A stretch of DNA of 28,184 nucleotides from NCBI GenBank assembly GCA_013289445.1, contig JABCZZ010000021.1, forward strand, positions 1 through 28,184, written 5' to 3'. A program made the translations under genes and the position numbers. Of the stretch, positions 16,764 to 25,296 are shown one piece after another. Under the pieces are notes generated by a model. The model was given only the letters and a program-made list of their open reading frames with translations, had not been told where the DNA came from and did no database searches. This DNA is from Alphaproteobacteria bacterium. Lineage in GTDB: Bacteria; Pseudomonadota; Alphaproteobacteria; Rickettsiales; JABCZZ01. Within the stretch, counting starts at the first letter, position 1. Each line of letters begins with the position of its first letter.

Positions 16764-18437
16764 TTACCTGCTAACCGCCAGACCTGCGATGGGAGCGGTA
16801 GAGTAAGCATAATTTGCAATCCAGTTCCCATTGCCATCAAACTCTATAGTGGTGGGATTGGTAGCATTGGTATTAGAGACCCAGAGATGGTTGTTATTGT
16901 CGACCGTCATAGCCCCTGGAATCATTGTGTACCCTGACCATGCAGTGAAGCAGGCTGTATTACCTGTAAAACAAACGGAACTGGGAATGGTCATGATATA
17001 ATTTCCGTTGCTGTCGAACTTCTGCACACGATTACCGGCATCGGTTACCAAGATGTTGTTTGCCTGGTCAGCCACAATGTTGGCAGGAGTGTTAAAAAGC
17101 CCATTGGCACTACTGCTTTGCGTGCAGGCCGGAGGAACGATGCCCGAACAATTATAGGCGGCAGGGATGGTAGCTATCCATGCGCCCGCTTTGTTAAATT
17201 CCTGCACGCGATTATTCTTAGAATCGGCAACCCAGATATTTCCCAGATGATCAACCGTAACGCCCAGTGGTGTATCGAATTGTCCATTGGCAATTCCCAA
17301 TCCGGTGCCAATAGTAAGCAGAACCGTACCCGTTTTGTTTAATTCTTTTACCTGATGGGTGCTTTGCACGCTCTCCCACAGATTACCATTGCCATCTATA
17401 GCTAATCCAGTAGCAAGAATTCCTGTGGTTACATTTTCAAATTGCGTACCGTTCCTGTCGAATCCAACAGTGTGAGTGTTAATCGTCACCCACAAATTGC
17501 AGTAAGGGTCCGTTGCTATTCCCGTGAAAGTGGCAAAAGCAAGCGACTGTAACTGTTGAGTCGGGTTTGCAAGACATGATTTTGTCAAAGTGTTGCCTAC
17601 ACCGGCTACATACCAATACATGAAATTCTGCGTATTTTGCAGTGCCGTAGTCGAGGTCTGCATTTGCCACGGCTCTTTATAGGTCACAATATCATCAAAA
17701 CTGTTAGATACTGTGGTGGAGTTAGGTGTCGGACTTTTTTGTATATAATTGGGTGTATACGAACCTGATGGTTCCAAAGTACCATTCGTGCTGCAGCGAC
17801 AATTCCACAATTCATCAGTGTTTGTTGAGCTTCCTATGAATAACGTCGCATTAGGAGTCCATGCCCCATGACCATTGGCACCATGACTTACCAGCGCATA
17901 GACAGCGTCTGAACTGATAGTATTTCCAGCAGAACTGTCTTGAATCGTGATCGGCGAGGTATTGCACAGACCACACTGAGTGGTAGGAAACGAATTGGTT
18001 GCTGTATAATGCGGATCGACGGAATAGCGCATGCGCCGGCCCCAACCGTCATATTCGTAGTTATCCGGCAGTTCCAGCGTGCGTACGGGAATGGTACCTT
18101 CCGACACACCATTGGATGCCGCATAACCGCTGGCACAAGCCCCCGAACCGGCCGAGCCACTATAGGCCTCAACACCATCTGTCGTAGTGTTTGCAACAAT
18201 TGTGAAGGACGCCGGACAGGGAAGACGGCGCTGATTGGTGACAAAGTTGAGTAGCGCCTTGTCAATCGTTTGCATGCGGGAGATGGTGGTGTCCCACTGG
18301 CTTCTTTGCACTGAGGCCGTAAGGGTAACTAAGCCACCTGCGATGACAAGCCCGATCAGCGTGAGCACCACGGTCATCTCAAAAAGCGTAAAGCCTGAGC
18401 GAGAATGCGAGTGTTGTTGCGTGATCGATAGCGTCAT
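16764..18437 (-). CDS. prepilin-like N-terminus fused to an NHL-like beta-propeller
   Basis: The 557-residue protein opens with a type IV prepilin signal: a 15-residue leader ending SRSG, then FTLFEMTVVLTLIGL with the conserved Glu at mature position 5 (E20). A pseudopilin-like domain runs to about 260 (RRLPCPASF, TIPVRTLELP, YDGWGRRMRYSVD). Residues 300-557 carry five to six NHL-like repeats, for example GVTVDHLGNIWVADSKNNRV and IVADQANNILVTDAGNRVQ. Cysteine pairs (CGLC, CRC) fit a secreted, oxidised protein. A prepilin peptidase would be needed, but no pilus or secretion gene is nearby. GC is lower than in the PDH genes. A pilus-tip or surface-binding role is inference. The start ATG 18437 has no clear ribosome-binding site. 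Confidence 0.88.
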   Translation of the reverse strand: MTLSITQQHSHSRSGFTLFEMTVVLTLIGLVIAGGLVTLTASVQRSQWDTTISRMQTIDKALLNFVTNQRRLPCPASFTIVANTTTDGVEAYSGSAGSGACASGYAASNGVSEGTIPVRTLELPDNYEYDGWGRRMRYSVDPHYTATNSFPTTQCGLCNTSPITIQDSSAGNTISSDAVYALVSHGANGHGAWTPNATLFIGSSTNTDELWNCRCSTNGTLEPSGSYTPNYIQKSPTPNSTTVSNSFDDIVTYKEPWQMQTSTTALQNTQNFMYWYVAGVGNTLTKSCLANPTQQLQSLAFATFTGIATDPYCNLWVTINTHTVGFDRNGTQFENVTTGILATGLAIDGNGNLWESVQSTHQVKELNKTGTVLLTIGTGLGIANGQFDTPLGVTVDHLGNIWVADSKNNRVQEFNKAGAWIATIPAAYNCSGIVPPACTQSSSANGLFNTPANIVADQANNILVTDAGNRVQKFDSNGNYIMTIPSSVCFTGNTACFTAWSGYTMIPGAMTVDNNNHLWVSNTNATNPTTIEFDGNGNWIANYAYSTAPIAGLAVSR

Positions 18438-18473
18438 CGTCTAACTATAGCAGAAAAACGTTTTGCCCGCGAG

Positions 18474-19874
18474 CTACATATGAATGACGCGGCCAAAAGC
18501 ATCCAGCACCGATTCATGCATCATTTCCGAGAGCGTAGGATGCGGGAAGACCGTATGCATAAGCTCGGCTTCGGTGCCCTCCATCGTGCGCGCGATGGCG
18601 TAGCCCTGAATCATTTCGGTTACTTCGGCACCGATCATGTGTGCGCCCAAAAGTTCGCCGGTCTTGGCATCGAAGATGGTTTTGATAAAGCCTTCGGGTT
18701 CACCGAGCGCAATCGCCTTGCCGTTGCCAATGAACGGGAAGCGCCCCACCTTGAGCTGGTAGCCTTTTTCCTTGGCGGCTTTCTCGGTGAGGCCGACGCT
18801 CGCCACCTGCGGGCGGCAATAGGTGCAGCCGGGGATGTTGCGCGTATCGAGCGGGTGAACGTCCTTGCTGCCTGCAATTTTCTCAACACAGATGACGCCT
18901 TCGTGTGACGCCTTATGCGCAAGCCAGGGGGGCCCTGCGAGATCACCGATCGCATAGACGCCCGGCTCGCCGGTGGCGCACCATTTGTCGATGACGATGT
19001 GGGTTTTTTCGACCTTGACCTTAGTGCCCTCGAGCCCAAGATTTTCGCTATTGCCGACAATGCCCACTGCGAGGATGACGCGATCAACAGTCACATCGGA
19101 CGTCTTGCCGCCGCTCTCCAGCGTGACAGTGACGTTGTTTTTTCCCTTCTTGAGCGCCTTGACCGTGGTGGCGGTGTGGATTTTCATGCCCTGCTTTTCA
19201 AACGCTTTGTGCGCGAATTTGGAAATCTCTTCATCTTCCACCGGCAGAATGCGATCCATGACTTCAACGGCTGTGACCTGTGCACCCATATTGAGAAAGA
19301 AGCTCGCGAACTCGATACCGATAGCACCCGTGCCGACGACGAGCAGCGACTTGGGCATCACGTCGGGCACCATGGCTTCACGGTAGGTCCAGACGAGTTT
19401 TCCGTCCGCTTCAAGGCCCGGTAATGTGCGTGCGCGGGCGCCGGTCGCAAGGATGATGTGCTTGGCCGTAAGCTCGGCAACGGTCTTCTTATCCTTCTCA
19501 ACCTTCACTTTGCCTTTGCCGGCGAGTTTGCCGTGACCATCGATGACGGTGACTTTGTTTTTCTTCATCAGCATGCCGACGCCTTTGGTCAGCTGCGCCG
19601 ATACATCGCGCGAGCGCTTGACGACTTTGGCGAGATCAAAAGAAACATTGCCGACTTTGAAACCGTATTCATCTGCGGTGTGCAGCAAATGGTTGATTTC
19701 CGAGGAACGCAGCAGCGCCTTGGTCGGGATGCAGCCCCAGTTAAGACAGATGCCGCCCAGATGCTCGCGCTCCACCAGTGCCACTTTCATGCCGAGTTGG
19801 CTCGCACGGATCGCGGTCACATACCCACCCGGCCCGCCACCGATGATTACTATATCGAAATTATTGTCGGTCAT
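18474..19874 (-). CDS. lpd: dihydrolipoamide dehydrogenase (E3)
   Basis: The 466-residue flavoenzyme reoxidises the dihydrolipoyl groups of E2 with NAD+. It shows the FAD loop IIGGGPGGYVTAIRASQLG, the redox disulfide C43-x4-C48 (GGICLNWGCIPTKALL), the NAD loop VVGTGAIGIEFASF, the second FAD block YAIGDLAG, and the catalytic pair H445/E450 (HPTLSE). Length is normal. AAGGA precedes ATG 19874, and the pdhC stop is 14 bp upstream, so it is the last gene of the PDH operon. It carries no lipoyl domain of its own. Confidence 0.97.
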   Translation of the reverse strand: MTDNNFDIVIIGGGPGGYVTAIRASQLGMKVALVEREHLGGICLNWGCIPTKALLRSSEINHLLHTADEYGFKVGNVSFDLAKVVKRSRDVSAQLTKGVGMLMKKNKVTVIDGHGKLAGKGKVKVEKDKKTVAELTAKHIILATGARARTLPGLEADGKLVWTYREAMVPDVMPKSLLVVGTGAIGIEFASFFLNMGAQVTAVEVMDRILPVEDEEISKFAHKAFEKQGMKIHTATTVKALKKGKNNVTVTLESGGKTSDVTVDRVILAVGIVGNSENLGLEGTKVKVEKTHIVIDKWCATGEPGVYAIGDLAGPPWLAHKASHEGVICVEKIAGSKDVHPLDTRNIPGCTYCRPQVASVGLTEKAAKEKGYQLKVGRFPFIGNGKAIALGEPEGFIKTIFDAKTGELLGAHMIGAEVTEMIQGYAIARTMEGTEAELMHTVFPHPTLSEMMHESVLDAFGRVIHM

Positions 19875-19888
19875 TATGCAATCCTTAT

Positions 19889-21202
19889 TTAAACGAGCAA
19901 CAGGCTCGGGCTTTCGATGTAACGCTTGAGCGCCTGCAGATATTCGGCGCCGAGTGCGCCGTCGACCACACGATGATCGACCGAGAGGGTTGCATCCATG
20001 ACATTGGCGACGACCATCTCGCCCTTCTTCACCACCACGCGCTCTTCGCCGGCGCCGACTGCGAGAATGGCGCCCTGCGGCGGGTTAATGATAGCTGCGA
20101 AATGCTTGACGCCGTACATGCCGAGATTGGAGATGGAGAAACCGCCGCCCTGAAATTCTTCGGGCTTGAGTTTGCCTGCGCGGGCGCGCGCGGCGAGGTC
20201 TTTCATCTCGCCGGAAATCTGCACGACGTTTTTTTGATCGGCGTTGCGGATGATCGGTGTTATCAGGCCGCCGTCAGTGGCAACTGCTACCGAGATATCG
20301 ACGTTGTTGAAGCGCAAAATGGCTTCGTCCGTCCACATGGCGTTGGCCCCCGGAATGCGCTTGAGCGCAAGGGCCGAGGCCTTGATCACCAGATCGTTGA
20401 CCGAAAGTTTATAGGCAGGCTTGCCTTCTTTGCCGGCGAGAATTTCGGCTTCGGTGTTGAGCTCTTTGCGCACTTCGAGCAGCTTGTCGAGTTCGATGCT
20501 GACCGTAAGATAGAAATGCGGCACGAACTGCTTGGATTCCGTCAGGCGCTTGGCAATGACCTTGCGCATATTGTTGTTGGGAATCGACACATATTCATTT
20601 TTGTTACGTGCAACAAATCCGCCGCCGCCGAAACTGCTGCTGCCCGCGTTTTCCACGTCGGCACGCACGATGCGGCCATGCGGGCCGCTGCCCTGAATAC
20701 GCGAGAGATTCACGCCCTTGTCAGCAGCCACGCGCTTGGCAAGCGGGGAAGCAAATATTTTGCCGCCGGAAGATTGCGGCTGCGAGGGCGCGCTGTAAGC
20801 GGGTGGCGGCGCATATTGGGGCGCTGAAGCCATCGCGGCAGCAGGTGCGGGCGCGGGTGCAGCGGCAGGCGCGCCTGAGGGCGCAGCGGATTTTTTTTCT
20901 TCCGCCTTAGGTGCAGCGGCTTCTTTGGGTTTGTAACTGTCGAGCGCTTTTTTGTCTTCGCCGTCTTCAAGCAGCAGCGCGATGACCGCGTTGACCTTCA
21001 CGCCCTGCGTGCCTTCTTTCACCAAAATTTTGCCAATGGTGCCTTCATCGACGGCTTCGACTTCCATCGTCGCCTTGTCGGTCTCGATTTCGGCAATCAC
21101 CTGACCGGCTTTGATCTTGTCACCTTCTTTTTTTACCCACTTGGCGAGATTGCCCTCGGTCATGGTGGGCGAGAGGGCGGGCATCAGAATTTCAATCGGC
21201 AT
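19889..21202 (-). CDS. pdhC: pyruvate dehydrogenase E2, dihydrolipoyl acetyltransferase
   Basis: The 437-residue core subunit has one lipoyl domain (1-80) with the modified lysine K43 ([13 protein letters not shown]) and an Ala/Pro-rich linker (about 90-150). A peripheral-subunit-binding domain follows (about 150-190, [20 protein letters not shown]), then the acetyltransferase domain with H410 and D414 ([14 protein letters not shown]). It transfers acetyl groups to CoA and organises the complex. Because E1-beta here has no lipoyl domain, this is the only lipoyl domain visible in the cluster. GAAGGTG precedes ATG 21202; pdhB ends 20 bp upstream. Confidence 0.97.
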   Translation of the reverse strand: MPIEILMPALSPTMTEGNLAKWVKKEGDKIKAGQVIAEIETDKATMEVEAVDEGTIGKILVKEGTQGVKVNAVIALLLEDGEDKKALDSYKPKEAAAPKAEEKKSAAPSGAPAAAPAPAPAAAMASAPQYAPPPAYSAPSQPQSSGGKIFASPLAKRVAADKGVNLSRIQGSGPHGRIVRADVENAGSSSFGGGGFVARNKNEYVSIPNNNMRKVIAKRLTESKQFVPHFYLTVSIELDKLLEVRKELNTEAEILAGKEGKPAYKLSVNDLVIKASALALKRIPGANAMWTDEAILRFNNVDISVAVATDGGLITPIIRNADQKNVVQISGEMKDLAARARAGKLKPEEFQGGGFSISNLGMYGVKHFAAIINPPQGAILAVGAGEERVVVKKGEMVVANVMDATLSVDHRVVDGALGAEYLQALKRYIESPSLLLV

Positions 21203-21222
21203 AGATCACCTTCGGTCTTTAG

Positions 21223-22212
21223 TTATGCAGCCGCACGATAGCAGACTCTTTTTACTGCCTCCACCACATCCTGCACCTGCGGCAGCGCAAGCTTTTCCAG
21301 ATTGGCGGCGTAGGGCAGCGGTACATCTTTGCCGGTGACGCGCTCCACCGGCGCATCGAGATAGTCAAAGGCGTTTTCCATGATCACGGCACAAATTTCA
21401 GAGCCCATGCCGGCAACCGGCCAGCCTTCTTCGATCGAGATGCAGCGGCTGGTTTTCTTCACCGATTCAACAATCGTTTCAATATCAAGCGGGCGCAGCG
21501 TGCGCAGATCGATCACTTCGGCATGAATGCCGTCTTTGGCAAGCTCTTCAGCCGCTTTGAGCGCCAGGCCCACCGTGATGGAAAAAGCAATCAGCGTGAC
21601 GTCGGTACCTTCGCGCAGCACCGCCGCCTTACCGATGGGCACGAGATAATCTTTATCGTCGGGCACGTCAAAACTCTGGCCGTAGAGAATTTCATTCTCG
21701 AGGAAAATGACCGGACCCGGATCGCGGATGGCAGACTTAAGCAGTCCCTTGGCATCGGCAGCGGAATAAGGCGAGATGACCTTGAGTCCGGGCACATGTG
21801 CGTACCAGCTGGCATAGCATTGCGAGTGCTGCGCAGCGACGCGTGAGGCGGCACCGTTGGGGCCGCGAAATACAATCGGGCAGCGAATCTGGCCGCCGGA
21901 CATATATTGTGTCTTGGCCGCTGAGTTAATGAGATGATCCATCGCCTGCATGGCGAAGTTGAACGTCATGAACTCAACGATGGGCTTAAGTCCCATCATC
22001 GCCGCACCCACGCTAAGGCCAGTGAAGCCATGCTCAGTGATGGGTGTATCCACTACGCGACGCTCGCCGAATTCGGCCAGCAATCCTTCGGTGACTTTAT
22101 AGGCGCCCTGATACTCAGCCACTTCCTCACCCATGACGAAAACGTCCTTGTCACGGCGCATCTCTTGGGCCATGGCATCACGCAGCGCTACTCGTACGGT
22201 TGTTGCGGTCAT
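21223..22212 (-). CDS. pdhB: pyruvate dehydrogenase E1 beta subunit
   Basis: The 329-residue subunit forms the alpha2-beta2 E1 heterotetramer with PdhA. It starts [17 protein letters not shown] and has [38 protein letters not shown], and the C-terminal transketolase-like region with [12 protein letters not shown]. The protein begins directly at the core and lacks the N-terminal lipoyl domain found in PdhB of Rhizobium or Caulobacter (about 460 residues). It therefore resembles the Rickettsia and mitochondrial form. The ribosome-binding site is weak, and the upstream gene ends one base before the ATG at 22212, suggesting coupled translation. Confidence 0.97.
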   Translation of the reverse strand: MTATTVRVALRDAMAQEMRRDKDVFVMGEEVAEYQGAYKVTEGLLAEFGERRVVDTPITEHGFTGLSVGAAMMGLKPIVEFMTFNFAMQAMDHLINSAAKTQYMSGGQIRCPIVFRGPNGAASRVAAQHSQCYASWYAHVPGLKVISPYSAADAKGLLKSAIRDPGPVIFLENEILYGQSFDVPDDKDYLVPIGKAAVLREGTDVTLIAFSITVGLALKAAEELAKDGIHAEVIDLRTLRPLDIETIVESVKKTSRCISIEEGWPVAGMGSEICAVIMENAFDYLDAPVERVTGKDVPLPYAANLEKLALPQVQDVVEAVKRVCYRAAA

Positions 22213-22213
22213 A

Positions 22214-22507
22214 TCAGTTACTCAGTTTAAATGCGCAGGTTGAATAAGCGGTGGCAACGCTATAGGCCGCGAAACCGGGGATCTTTGCCTGTTTCTCGAT
22301 ACAGGACTCCACACTGCTGGTCGAGAGTGCGCCACGATGTTTGGCCATCAGCGCCTCAAGTACGGCAATCTTCTGGCCTTGCGGCAATGTCATCCACTGG
22401 GCAAGATCCTGCCTTTTGAGCGGATCATGGCCGGTAAGTGCTGAAGCCATGACAGCAAACAACATGCAGAGAACGGCCGCAAAGGAAAAGAAGATTCGCT
22501 TGCCCAT
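22214..22507 (-). CDS. small secreted protein of unknown function between pdhA and pdhB
   Basis: The 97-residue product has a clear Sec signal peptide ([19 protein letters not shown], cleavage likely after ASA near residue 23). A mature part of about 74 residues is mostly helical, with only two cysteines (C69 and C91) that could form a disulfide. AGGAAAG precedes ATG 22507 at good spacing. The gene lies 8 bp after pdhA and 1 bp before pdhB, so it is co-transcribed and probably coupled. I do not recognise the family. A periplasmic protein inside an operon for a cytoplasmic complex is odd; lipoprotein processing is not indicated because no lipobox cysteine follows the signal. Confidence 0.85.
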   Translation of the reverse strand: MGKRIFFSFAAVLCMLFAVMASALTGHDPLKRQDLAQWMTLPQGQKIAVLEALMAKHRGALSTSSVESCIEKQAKIPGFAAYSVATAYSTCAFKLSN

Positions 22508-22515
22508 ACTCTTTC

Positions 22516-23547
22516 CTATTCCGCCACAATATCGGTCCAGAGCTCGGACGCATCCGGCTCAGGAGAATTCTTGGCAAATTCGGCGGCATCATTGATGATG
22601 CTCTTGATGTCCGTCTCAACGGTTTTGAGTTTTTCTTCGTCGATAATCTTTTCGCGCAGCATTTTGCCTTTGAGGCGCTCTATCGGATCGCGCTGCTCTT
22701 TATACATCTCAACTTCTTCCTTGCTGCGGTATTTGGCAGGGTCTGACATGGAATGGCCGCGATAGCGGTAAGTTTTCATCTCCAGCAGGAACGGTCCCTT
22801 GCCTGCGCGGCAATGGGCGACGGCTTCCCTGCCCGCTTGCATAACGGCCAGTACATCCATGCCGTCCACCTGCTTGCCAGGAATGCCGAAGGCTTCGCCG
22901 CGGCGGTAAAGTTCGGTGGTCGCTGAGCTGCGTTTGACCGAAGTGCCCATGGCGTATTCGTTGTTCTCTATAATATAGACAACAGGGAGGCGCCAGAGCT
23001 CCGCCATGTTGAAGGCCTCATACACCTGGCCCTGATTGGCCGAGCCGTCACCGAAATAGGTAAGCGAGACGTTTTTATTGCCGCGGTATTTATGCGCAAA
23101 GGCGATACCGGTGCCGATGGGCACCTGCGCACCTACGATGCCGTGGCCGCCATAGAAATTCTTGTCTACGGAGAACATGTGCATCGAGCCGCCCTTGCCT
23201 TTGGAAAAGCCATCGATGCGGCCGGTAAGTTCCGCCATGATTCCTTTGGGGTCCATGCCGCAGGCGAGCATGTGGCCATGATCGCGGTAGCTGGTGATGA
23301 CGGCATCGTTCTGGGTAACAGCATGCGCCATGCCGATGACGACCGCTTCCTGTCCTATATATAGGTGACAAAAACCGCCGATGAGTCCCATGCCGTAAAG
23401 CTGCCCGGCTTTTTCCTCAAAGCGGCGAATGAGGAGCATTTCGCGATAGAGTGCCAGTAGTTCAGCATGCTGGTTCTTCGCCGACACGACGTTGTTGTTC
23501 GCGTGGCTTTTATTTGCAACAGGTTTTGCCGCTTGCGCCTTGGCCAT
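22516..23547 (-). CDS. pdhA: pyruvate dehydrogenase E1 alpha subunit
   Basis: The 343-residue subunit binds thiamine diphosphate and decarboxylates pyruvate. The cofactor motif runs from G166-D-G (FGDGSANQGQVYEAFNM) to N195-N196 (VVYIIENN). Other family blocks are RRFEEKAGQLYG, GFCHLYIGQEA, YRDHGHMLACG, and the loop YRGHSMSDPAKYRSKEEV near residues 260-280. About 25 N-terminal residues (AKAQAAKPVANKS) are a low-complexity extension. GAGGGT precedes ATG 23547. It is the first gene of the PDH operon. Confidence 0.97.
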   Translation of the reverse strand: MAKAQAAKPVANKSHANNNVVSAKNQHAELLALYREMLLIRRFEEKAGQLYGMGLIGGFCHLYIGQEAVVIGMAHAVTQNDAVITSYRDHGHMLACGMDPKGIMAELTGRIDGFSKGKGGSMHMFSVDKNFYGGHGIVGAQVPIGTGIAFAHKYRGNKNVSLTYFGDGSANQGQVYEAFNMAELWRLPVVYIIENNEYAMGTSVKRSSATTELYRRGEAFGIPGKQVDGMDVLAVMQAGREAVAHCRAGKGPFLLEMKTYRYRGHSMSDPAKYRSKEEVEMYKEQRDPIERLKGKMLREKIIDEEKLKTVETDIKSIINDAAEFAKNSPEPDASELWTDIVAE

Positions 23548-23573
23548 GGGGACCCTCAGTTAAAAGAGCGATA

Positions 23574-23603
23574 CTTATAACAAGCGCCCTTTGCCCAAGG
23601 CAA
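23574..23603 (-). promoter_or_regulatory. possible pdhA promoter overlapping an inverted repeat
   Basis: On the minus strand TTGCCT (23598-23603) and TATAAG (23574-23579) are 18 bp apart and lie about 27 bp from the pdhA ATG. The -35 box overlaps a perfect inverted repeat (TTTGCC, CAA, GGCAAA at 23590-23604), which could be an operator. The rest of the 122-bp spacer to the flagellar operon shows no clear terminator. Confidence 0.35.
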
Positions 23604-23669
23604 ATCTTTTCTCGCTCTAAACAGGCACTTATGCTGCGGTGCAATATAAAAGGGCGGCGTATTTATGCT

Positions 23670-23873
23670 CTATTTATTTTTAAAAGTATCATTGAGCACT
23701 TTATACTCGCCTTCAATGACCTTACCGCCCTCGCTGTGCCCGGAAGACCCGCCAGAGGGCGGCAAAGGGTTGTTCAGATGCAGCCGTATCTTAAGCCAGG
23801 CCAGCGCACCCAGCGCAAATACCGCAGCGGTAAAAAGCAGGAATCCAAGCAGAAAGAGGCGGATCAGGATCAT
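23670..23873 (-). CDS. small single-pass membrane protein after fliP, unknown
   Basis: The 67-residue product starts inside the fliP stop (ATGA at 23870-23873), so it is coupled to the flagellar operon. One hydrophobic segment covers about residues 3-27 (ending FALGALAWLK). A Gly/Ser-rich hydrophilic tail ends in KVIEGEYKVLND. I do not recognise a named family. Its position as the last gene of the operon suggests membrane association near the export apparatus, but nothing in the sequence proves a flagellar role. Confidence 0.7.
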   Translation of the reverse strand: MILIRLFLLGFLLFTAAVFALGALAWLKIRLHLNNPLPPSGGSSGHSEGGKVIEGEYKVLNDTFKNK

Positions 23874-24673
23874 GGTATGCTAAAACTGCGTACCAGACTT
23901 CCGCTCAAGGTATACCAGCCATCGACCAGTACGAAGAAGATGAGCTTGAAGGGCAGAGAGATGAGTACGGGTGGCAACATCATCATACCCATCGACATGA
24001 GCACGGAGGCAATGAGCATATCCATGATGACAAACGGGATATAGACGAGGAAGCCGATTTCAAACGCGCGTTTTAATTCGCTGATCATGAATGCGGGAAT
24101 AAGTACGCGAAAAGGCGTGTCGGAAGGTTTGTCAATCGTAAGCCCGGGCGACATGTCGATAAACAGGCGCAGATCTTTCGGGCGTACATTCTTGAGCATG
24201 AAAGTATGAAAAGGCGCGGCGGTTTTTTCGATGGCCTCGCGTTCGGAGATTTTTTCTTCAATCAATGGGGCGATGCCGTCGTGATACGATGCCTCAAACA
24301 CCGGCGCCATGATAAAGAAGGTAAGAAACAGCGCAAGACTGATAAGCACCTGGTTGGGTGGAGACTGCTGCAGACCCAGTGCCGTGCGCAACAAAGACAG
24401 CACAATGATGATGCGGGTAAACGATGTCATCATCATCAGGATGGACGGGGCCAGCGGAATGACGGTGACAAGCAGCGCAAGCTGGATGATGCGCGACGTT
24501 ACCGAACCGCCACTGCCCGCATCGGACGAAGAAGCATCGGGCGTGCCGCCAAGATCGACAGTGAATTTCTGCGCCAGCGCATCAATCGGCAGCAGGAATG
24601 TGGCAAGCGCAATAAGCAGACACAGCCCAACACTCACAGCCAGACGAGCGGTATAGGGATTTTTACGCTGCAT
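23870..24673 (-). CDS. fliP: flagellar export apparatus protein FliP
   Basis: The 267-residue protein is a core subunit of the flagellar type III export gate. A cleavable signal peptide (MQRKNPYTARLAVSVGLCL to about residue 35, ALAQ) is followed by a short polar region. Typical blocks are MMMTSFTRIIIVLSLLRTAL, TPFRVLIPAFMISELKRAF and MGMMMLPPVLISLPFKL. The start at 24673 has AAGGA 6 bp upstream and overlaps fliO by 11 bp; an ATG five codons earlier is less likely. FliQ and FliR, its partners in the gate, are not in the window. Confidence 0.96.
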   Translation of the reverse strand: MQRKNPYTARLAVSVGLCLLIALATFLLPIDALAQKFTVDLGGTPDASSSDAGSGGSVTSRIIQLALLVTVIPLAPSILMMMTSFTRIIIVLSLLRTALGLQQSPPNQVLISLALFLTFFIMAPVFEASYHDGIAPLIEEKISEREAIEKTAAPFHTFMLKNVRPKDLRLFIDMSPGLTIDKPSDTPFRVLIPAFMISELKRAFEIGFLVYIPFVIMDMLIASVLMSMGMMMLPPVLISLPFKLIFFVLVDGWYTLSGSLVRSFSIP

Positions 24674-24956
24674 CGGAATCCTTTGCATCGAGCGCGCCCA
24701 CCAGCACGTTACCGTTGATCCCAAGCAGCAAAAGATGTTCTTTGCCATCGGCATCTACAATCACCAGACGGTGCTTGGTATCCAGATAGAGTGTTTCCAC
24801 CAGCCGCAGGCGTCGAGTGCCGCTTGCGTGGCCGGCGAACCGCTTATCGAGCCCCATTCTTTTGGCAAGCGCGGCGGTGAGGAAAATCAGACCGATAACA
24901 AAAAGCAGCGCAAAAAGCGTCTGTGCATAGACCATCCATTCAGGTGACGTCGTCAT
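24663..24956 (-). CDS. fliO: flagellar biosynthesis protein FliO
   Basis: The 97-residue protein has one membrane helix (about 10-31, AQTLFALLFVIGLIFLTAAL) and a short cytoplasmic domain with the FliO pattern RRLRLVETLYLDTKHRLVIV, then GKEHLLLLG. FliO stabilises FliP during assembly of the export gate. Its ATG overlaps the previous stop as ATGA, and its 3' end overlaps fliP. The small size is normal for a minimal FliO. The assignment rests on both the domain pattern and the position before fliP. Confidence 0.92.
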   Translation of the reverse strand: MTTSPEWMVYAQTLFALLFVIGLIFLTAALAKRMGLDKRFAGHASGTRRLRLVETLYLDTKHRLVIVDADGKEHLLLLGINGNVLVGALDAKDSDAA

Positions 24957-25294
24957 GAATCACTCTTGGGTTTCTTGCCGCCGATGGCATCAGATTTCTG
25001 ATAGGCACTTCTCGCCTGCTTATGCCGGCCCAATTCTTCAAGATTGCTTTGGGTGGTCTCGCGTGCCGCCACCAATTCGGTTTTGAGCAGATTGACCGCG
25101 TCCATCAGCACTTCGAGATCTTTGACATGCTTGCGTCCTTCTTCTTTCGGCAGGCTGGCAATAGCTTCGCAATATACGCGCACGCATTGATCCACCGGGG
25201 TGAAATCAGGCATGGTTTCATTGAGGCGCGCGCGGCATTCCTCAATAAGCTGAAGAGCCTGTTGCTGCAACGATTCGGGAGAGGGTGCGTTCAT
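24953..25294 (-). CDS. unrecognised helical protein in the flagellar operon
   Basis: The 113-residue soluble product is predicted to be almost all helix (QQQALQLIEECRARLNETM, then DLEVLMDAVNLLKTELVAAR) with a lysine-rich tail (GGKKPKSDS). It has no signal peptide or membrane segment. AGGA stands 7 bp before ATG 25294. It sits 2 bp after the FlhB-C-like gene and overlaps fliO by 4 bp. The size and helical character would suit a small export chaperone such as FliT, but I see no sequence signature for that and leave the function open. Confidence 0.8.
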   Translation of the reverse strand: MNAPSPESLQQQALQLIEECRARLNETMPDFTPVDQCVRVYCEAIASLPKEEGRKHVKDLEVLMDAVNLLKTELVAARETTQSNLEELGRHKQARSAYQKSDAIGGKKPKSDS

Positions 25295-25296
25295 CC

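Noticed and set aside
19973..20827. Plus-strand open frame of 284 codons opposite pdhC
   Set aside because: It is a shadow of the high-GC E2 gene, and the encoded sequence resembles no family.
24206..24718. Plus-strand open frame of 170 codons opposite fliP
   Set aside because: It is an antisense shadow; its Arg/Gln/Lys-rich sequence has no recognisable domain.
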